A DNA stretch of 8,815 nucleotides, from NCBI GenBank assembly GCA_937905855.1, contig CALCWU010000033.1, forward strand, positions 1 to 8,815, read 5' to 3'. Below, in pieces: positions 5,673 through 8,815 of this stretch. The translations under genes and the position numbers were made by a program. The DNA comes from an uncultured Mollicutes bacterium. GTDB lineage: Bacteria; Bacillota_I; Bacilli_A; Acholeplasmatales; Anaeroplasmataceae. How positions within the stretch are numbered: the first letter of the stretch is position 1; every line of letters begins with the position of its first letter. Below the pieces are notes generated by a model. The model ran no database searches, had not been told where the DNA came from, and saw nothing but the letters and a program-made list of their open reading frames with translations.

Positions 5673-8600
5673 TATTCTTCATCCTCCCCTACTGTATCCT
5701 CATCAGTAGTAATCATCGGTAAAACCTGCGCTTTGCTTCCTTTACGAACCATAATTAAAGTAGTATCAGCATATTTATTTAAAAGGCTCATACGTTGAGG
5801 CGGACAAGCAATTATAACCTGTAATGGCATAGAAGTAATAAAGTTCATCATCGCATGCATACGGGCTGCATCCATTTTATCGAAAACCTCATCAAACATT
5901 ACAAGACCAATTGAATCACCAAGTCTACCATTATTCTTTGTATAAACTCTTACAAATGAAGCAATAATTGCTACATAGAATGGTACTTGGGTTTCTCCTC
6001 CTGATTTTTCCTTGAAAACCTTAGAATATGACATTGTCTCTCCACGCTCATTAGTGATTTTAATATCATAATCCATATATGTTCTGTAATCAGTGAATTT
6101 ATTTATTGCACCATTACTATTTGTCTCATCTACTGATAAGCTTTCAAATAGTTCAGTAATTTGTTGCTCATAGCGCGCTTGGAAATCATATGATAGTATA
6201 CCTTCTTCAGTTGTAGATAAATCAGATGTAACCATTTCATAGAATTGTGAATATTCATTGCTCTTAGGGAAAACAAATTCATATGAATCATTACCAAATT
6301 TAATAGTAGATAGGGTATCATTAATCTTTTGAATTTCAGCTTCTGCTGTTTTAATATTGTTTCTAAGCTTAGCTAAGAAATCCTCTCTAAAGACAATTTC
6401 AGCAGCTTCACGAGCTTCTCTTACCTTTTGTTCATAAGTAATTAACTCACTTTTTTGAAGCTTAGAAAGCTCGGCCTCGAACTTAGGCATTTCCGAATTA
6501 CCGATTGAATAAGTTGAACTATATGTATTAATATACTCATATTGCTTTGTATGAAGAGTATCTGAAGCCTGAGTATATGAATTTTCTTCGGTTTTATATA
6601 AATCCTCAAAATGCTTAACAGCACTATCAAAGCGCATATCCTTTAAGACGCCTTCACATTCTTCTTTAGCATTTCTTTCTAATTCAAAATTATTATTTAT
6701 TAAATTCTTTAAATTAGCCTCATTTTGACTAATTAATGCTGTTTTTTCTTCTACAATTTCTTTTAGAGAAGCAATCTTTTGTTTTATATTTCCAATTTCT
6801 TGAGAAGTTTGCTGTTTAAGCATATCATTATTCTTTATGCTAGCAATAACCTTATTATATCTATCCTCAAGGTCGGAAGCTGTCATTTCATCTTGACGTT
6901 CCTTTTCTTGTAATAAATTCTTTAGAGTTACTTCCTCCATTTGTAAATTATAAGCACCATCTAGGTCTCTAATTAAAGCTTGGAAATCAATATTAGATAC
7001 AATTTCAATTTCATTTCTAGCATTAGAAATTTGTTCCTCTAGCTCATTATATTTTAATAATGTTTCTTCAGCCTTAGCTTCCCATTGAGCCTTTTGCATT
7101 GCCACAACATTTTTACCCATATATGGCTTAGCAATATTAGGGTTAAGATTTGTAACAGTATAATTAGTATATAATAAACCATCCTTAGTTACAGATGTAT
7201 GGAAACGCTCAAGCTCCATTTCATTTGAACACATTATAACGTTTCCACAGGTCATATTGATATATCGTTGAGCGTCCATATTTTCACTTTTCATAATTGA
7301 AGCTAAAGAATTAGGTTCAAAACGGTTAAATTTAGTAATTTGTTTAGTATTTACAAGACCTATACCATAAACACGATAGTTATTTTTTATTCTTGCAAAT
7401 ATTTGCAAAGCCTGATCATAATATCTTGGCTCAACAATCATATTGAAACGACGATTACCTAAATACATTTCAATAGTATCAGCCCATTCGTAATCTGTAA
7501 TATCAACTAAATCTGCAAAGAAATAAATTGAAACATCATAATTATAAATTCTCTTTAAAGCAGATTGAATTTCGTTTCGCATTTGAACTAAGGCAGTTGG
7601 ATAAGGAACATTATTTTGATTTAAGCTACCAAGGGTAATTCTTATTTCATTCATTTCCTTTTTCAAATCATCTAACTCACGCTCAAGCTTACCAACAGTT
7701 TGGTTTGATGAAGCAACAATTGAAGAAATACGCTTAGAAATATCTGAAAGCATAATTTTTGTCGATTCAACATCATGCTCAGTCATCTTCACAAGACTCA
7801 TGTTAGCAAGATCAGTATAAATCTTATTATTTGATATTTTACGTAATTTATTAACGTTTTCTTTTAATGAAGCAACACTGCCTAAAAATCTTTCTTCAAC
7901 GAATTGATATTCATTAATCTTTTGACGACATTCATTAATCTTCTTATTAATGTATTCAGCATTTTTAAAATTAGTATCATTCTTTAAGGCATTATAAATC
8001 TCTTTACTTTCTTCATCTAAGGCATCCATTTCTTTTTGGATTCTTAAAATACTTTCTTCCTTTGATTTTTGTAAAGCTTCATTTTGGACAATACCGCTTT
8101 TAGCCTTTTCTAATTCTTCTTTAATACCAGTAGACTCTAATAATTTTAGAATGTATTGGTAATAATCCTTATTTTCATTTATTTTTAAAACCTCATTATA
8201 AAGATTTTCAATATTTTTTAAATCTTCAATTTTGGTTTTAATAACCTTTAAGGTTGCCTCTAGTTCTTTATAAGAACGAATTGAATCCTTAATTGCTGAT
8301 ACGTCAATTTCTTTTTCCTCAAGAATATTTTGATAAATAAATTCTTTAACATCAGGAATTGGCTTAAACGCAAGTGCCTTAGGAATCAATTTAAAGAAAT
8401 CCTCATTAATTGAACCAAATGCTGTTCTAAAGCCACGCTTAGCTTCCTTCTTAGTTAAGTAGAATTCAAAATCAGTATTATGCTTTCTAAATTCTACCGT
8501 ACCATAAATAGCTTTATTTTCAGAAATGAAGAAAGAATCATCCATTGGTTTATTAACATAATAGAAAATTGTTTTAACAGGAGTTAAGTCGCCAAAGGCA

Positions 8601-8815
8601 TCAATTACAGTACCAATTGTAAATGATTCATCAGCTCCTTCATCATAAAACTCTAAAGCTATGTGACCACTAACATCACCATCACGTAAATATTCCTTGT
8701 CATCGATTCCTAATTTGCATTTAACATAGCCTCGTAAATCACGCTTACCCTTTTCATTTGCTGCAAGGTTAAATGCTGTGTCACCACCAGTAATTAAAAA
8801 GGTGATTGCATCCAT
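5672..8815 (-). CDS. SMC-like ATPase of the COG4913 type (JetC/MksB, MukB-like), 5' end outside window
   Basis: Partial gene with 1047 residues visible. The Met at the window edge is very probably internal: it falls where this family reads GKST-x-x-DAI-x-FLLTGG just after the Walker A loop, so some 30-45 N-terminal residues including the P-loop lie beyond 8815. Residues counted from the edge: 1-160, N-terminal ATPase lobe (ITGG, NEKGKRDLRGYV, HIALEFYDE); about 165-400, coiled coil; about 404-565, hinge-like insertion (PYPTALVQMR, DLVDITDYEWADTIEMYLG, RRFNMIVEP); about 575-870, second coiled coil; then the C-terminal lobe with ABC signature SGGETQ at 938-943, Walker B LVMFDE with Asp975 and Glu976, the FDKMD D-loop and IIACPPQRM. 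All visible catalytic elements are intact. Relatives form the loop-extruding motor of Wadjet/MksBEF condensins with a kleisin (JetA) and a KITE protein (JetB). No jetD follows; the next gene is sepF, overlapping by one base. The acidic C-terminal tail is GEDEE. Whether it acts in plasmid defence or in chromosome handling cannot be told here. Confidence 0.88.
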   Translation of the reverse strand: MDAITFLITGGDTAFNLAANEKGKRDLRGYVKCKLGIDDKEYLRDGDVSGHIALEFYDEGADESFTIGTVIDAFGDLTPVKTIFYYVNKPMDDSFFISENKAIYGTVEFRKHNTDFEFYLTKKEAKRGFRTAFGSINEDFFKLIPKALAFKPIPDVKEFIYQNILEEKEIDVSAIKDSIRSYKELEATLKVIKTKIEDLKNIENLYNEVLKINENKDYYQYILKLLESTGIKEELEKAKSGIVQNEALQKSKEESILRIQKEMDALDEESKEIYNALKNDTNFKNAEYINKKINECRQKINEYQFVEERFLGSVASLKENVNKLRKISNNKIYTDLANMSLVKMTEHDVESTKIMLSDISKRISSIVASSNQTVGKLERELDDLKKEMNEIRITLGSLNQNNVPYPTALVQMRNEIQSALKRIYNYDVSIYFFADLVDITDYEWADTIEMYLGNRRFNMIVEPRYYDQALQIFARIKNNYRVYGIGLVNTKQITKFNRFEPNSLASIMKSENMDAQRYINMTCGNVIMCSNEMELERFHTSVTKDGLLYTNYTVTNLNPNIAKPYMGKNVVAMQKAQWEAKAEETLLKYNELEEQISNARNEIEIVSNIDFQALIRDLDGAYNLQMEEVTLKNLLQEKERQDEMTASDLEDRYNKVIASIKNNDMLKQQTSQEIGNIKQKIASLKEIVEEKTALISQNEANLKNLINNNFELERNAKEECEGVLKDMRFDSAVKHFEDLYKTEENSYTQASDTLHTKQYEYINTYSSTYSIGNSEMPKFEAELSKLQKSELITYEQKVREAREAAEIVFREDFLAKLRNNIKTAEAEIQKINDTLSTIKFGNDSYEFVFPKSNEYSQFYEMVTSDLSTTEEGILSYDFQARYEQQITELFESLSVDETNSNGAINKFTDYRTYMDYDIKITNERGETMSYSKVFKEKSGGETQVPFYVAIIASFVRVYTKNNGRLGDSIGLVMFDEVFDKMDAARMHAMMNFITSMPLQVIIACPPQRMSLLNKYADTTLIMVRKGSKAQVLPMITTDEDTVGEDEE
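5683..5687 (-). promoter_or_regulatory. sepF ribosome binding site inside the SMC-like gene
   Basis: GGAGG within AGGGGAGGAT lies ten bases before the sepF ATG and is encoded by the Gly-Glu-Asp codons of the upstream protein's acidic tail. It supports both the chosen sepF start and translational coupling. Confidence 0.8.

Noticed and set aside
5521..5709. Plus-strand Ser/Ile-rich open frame
   Set aside because: Antisense to sepF and the end of the SMC-like gene; no start signal or homology, and its composition mirrors Glu/Lys-rich coding on the other strand.
6130..6630. Two short minus-strand open frames (6130-6321 and 6442-6630)
   Set aside because: Both lie out of frame inside the coiled coil and C-terminal lobe of the SMC-like gene, whose own frame is intact throughout.
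5672..8815. SbcC, RecN or canonical Smc as the identity of the large ATPase
   Set aside because: The hinge-like segment DLVDITDYEWADTIEMYLGNRRF and the C-terminal FDEVFDKMD/IIACPPQRM pattern fit COG4913 (JetC type). There is no CxxC zinc hook as in SbcC/Rad50 and no Smc-type hinge.
1..8815. UGA read as tryptophan (Mollicutes-type code)
   Set aside because: All stops are TAA and the conserved tryptophans checked use TGG; no frame needs UGA read-through. Lack of TGA stops in six genes is too small a sample.
1..8815. CRISPR array, insertion sequence, tRNA or rRNA gene
   Set aside because: No regularly spaced repeats, terminal inverted repeats, transposase, tRNA cloverleaf or rRNA stretches were seen; nearly all sequence is coding or explained by the ileS leader and one terminator/promoter gap.

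Overview
The window is AT-rich (roughly one third G+C by eye) and every supported gene lies on the minus strand. The gene content (SepF-type division protein, T-box-regulated ileS, strong AGGAGG-like ribosome binding sites, short intergenic gaps) points to a low-GC Bacillota, probably an anaerobic or host-associated member of Bacilli/Erysipelotrichia or a related uncultured lineage. The exact taxon is inference. All six genes end in TAA. Tryptophan is encoded by TGG wherever I checked, so the standard bacterial code fits.

In transcription order (high to low coordinates), the first block is a large SMC-like ATPase of the COG4913 (JetC/MksB, MukB-like) type. It is cut at its 5' end by the window edge and followed with a TAATG overlap by sepF. 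Next comes a complete regulatory unit for ileS: a near-consensus sigma-A promoter, a T-box leader with an AUC (Ile) specifier, an antiterminator and attenuator, and a strong ribosome binding site. ileS ends in a Rho-independent terminator. A second probable promoter then starts a compact operon of an unrecognised 284-residue protein, deoC and deoD. DeoC and DeoD belong to the deoxynucleoside salvage/catabolic route; the middle enzyme, phosphopentomutase, is not in view.

The layout resembles the classical Gram-positive ylmE-sepF-ylmG-ylmH-divIVA-ileS division cluster, but ylmG, ylmH and divIVA are absent between sepF and ileS. The gene immediately before sepF is a condensin-like ATPase. This link between an SMC-type machine (best known in plasmid-defence Wadjet systems) and a cell-division gene is the most interesting point. 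The nuclease gene jetD is not found directly downstream; any kleisin and KITE partners would have to lie upstream, outside the window.
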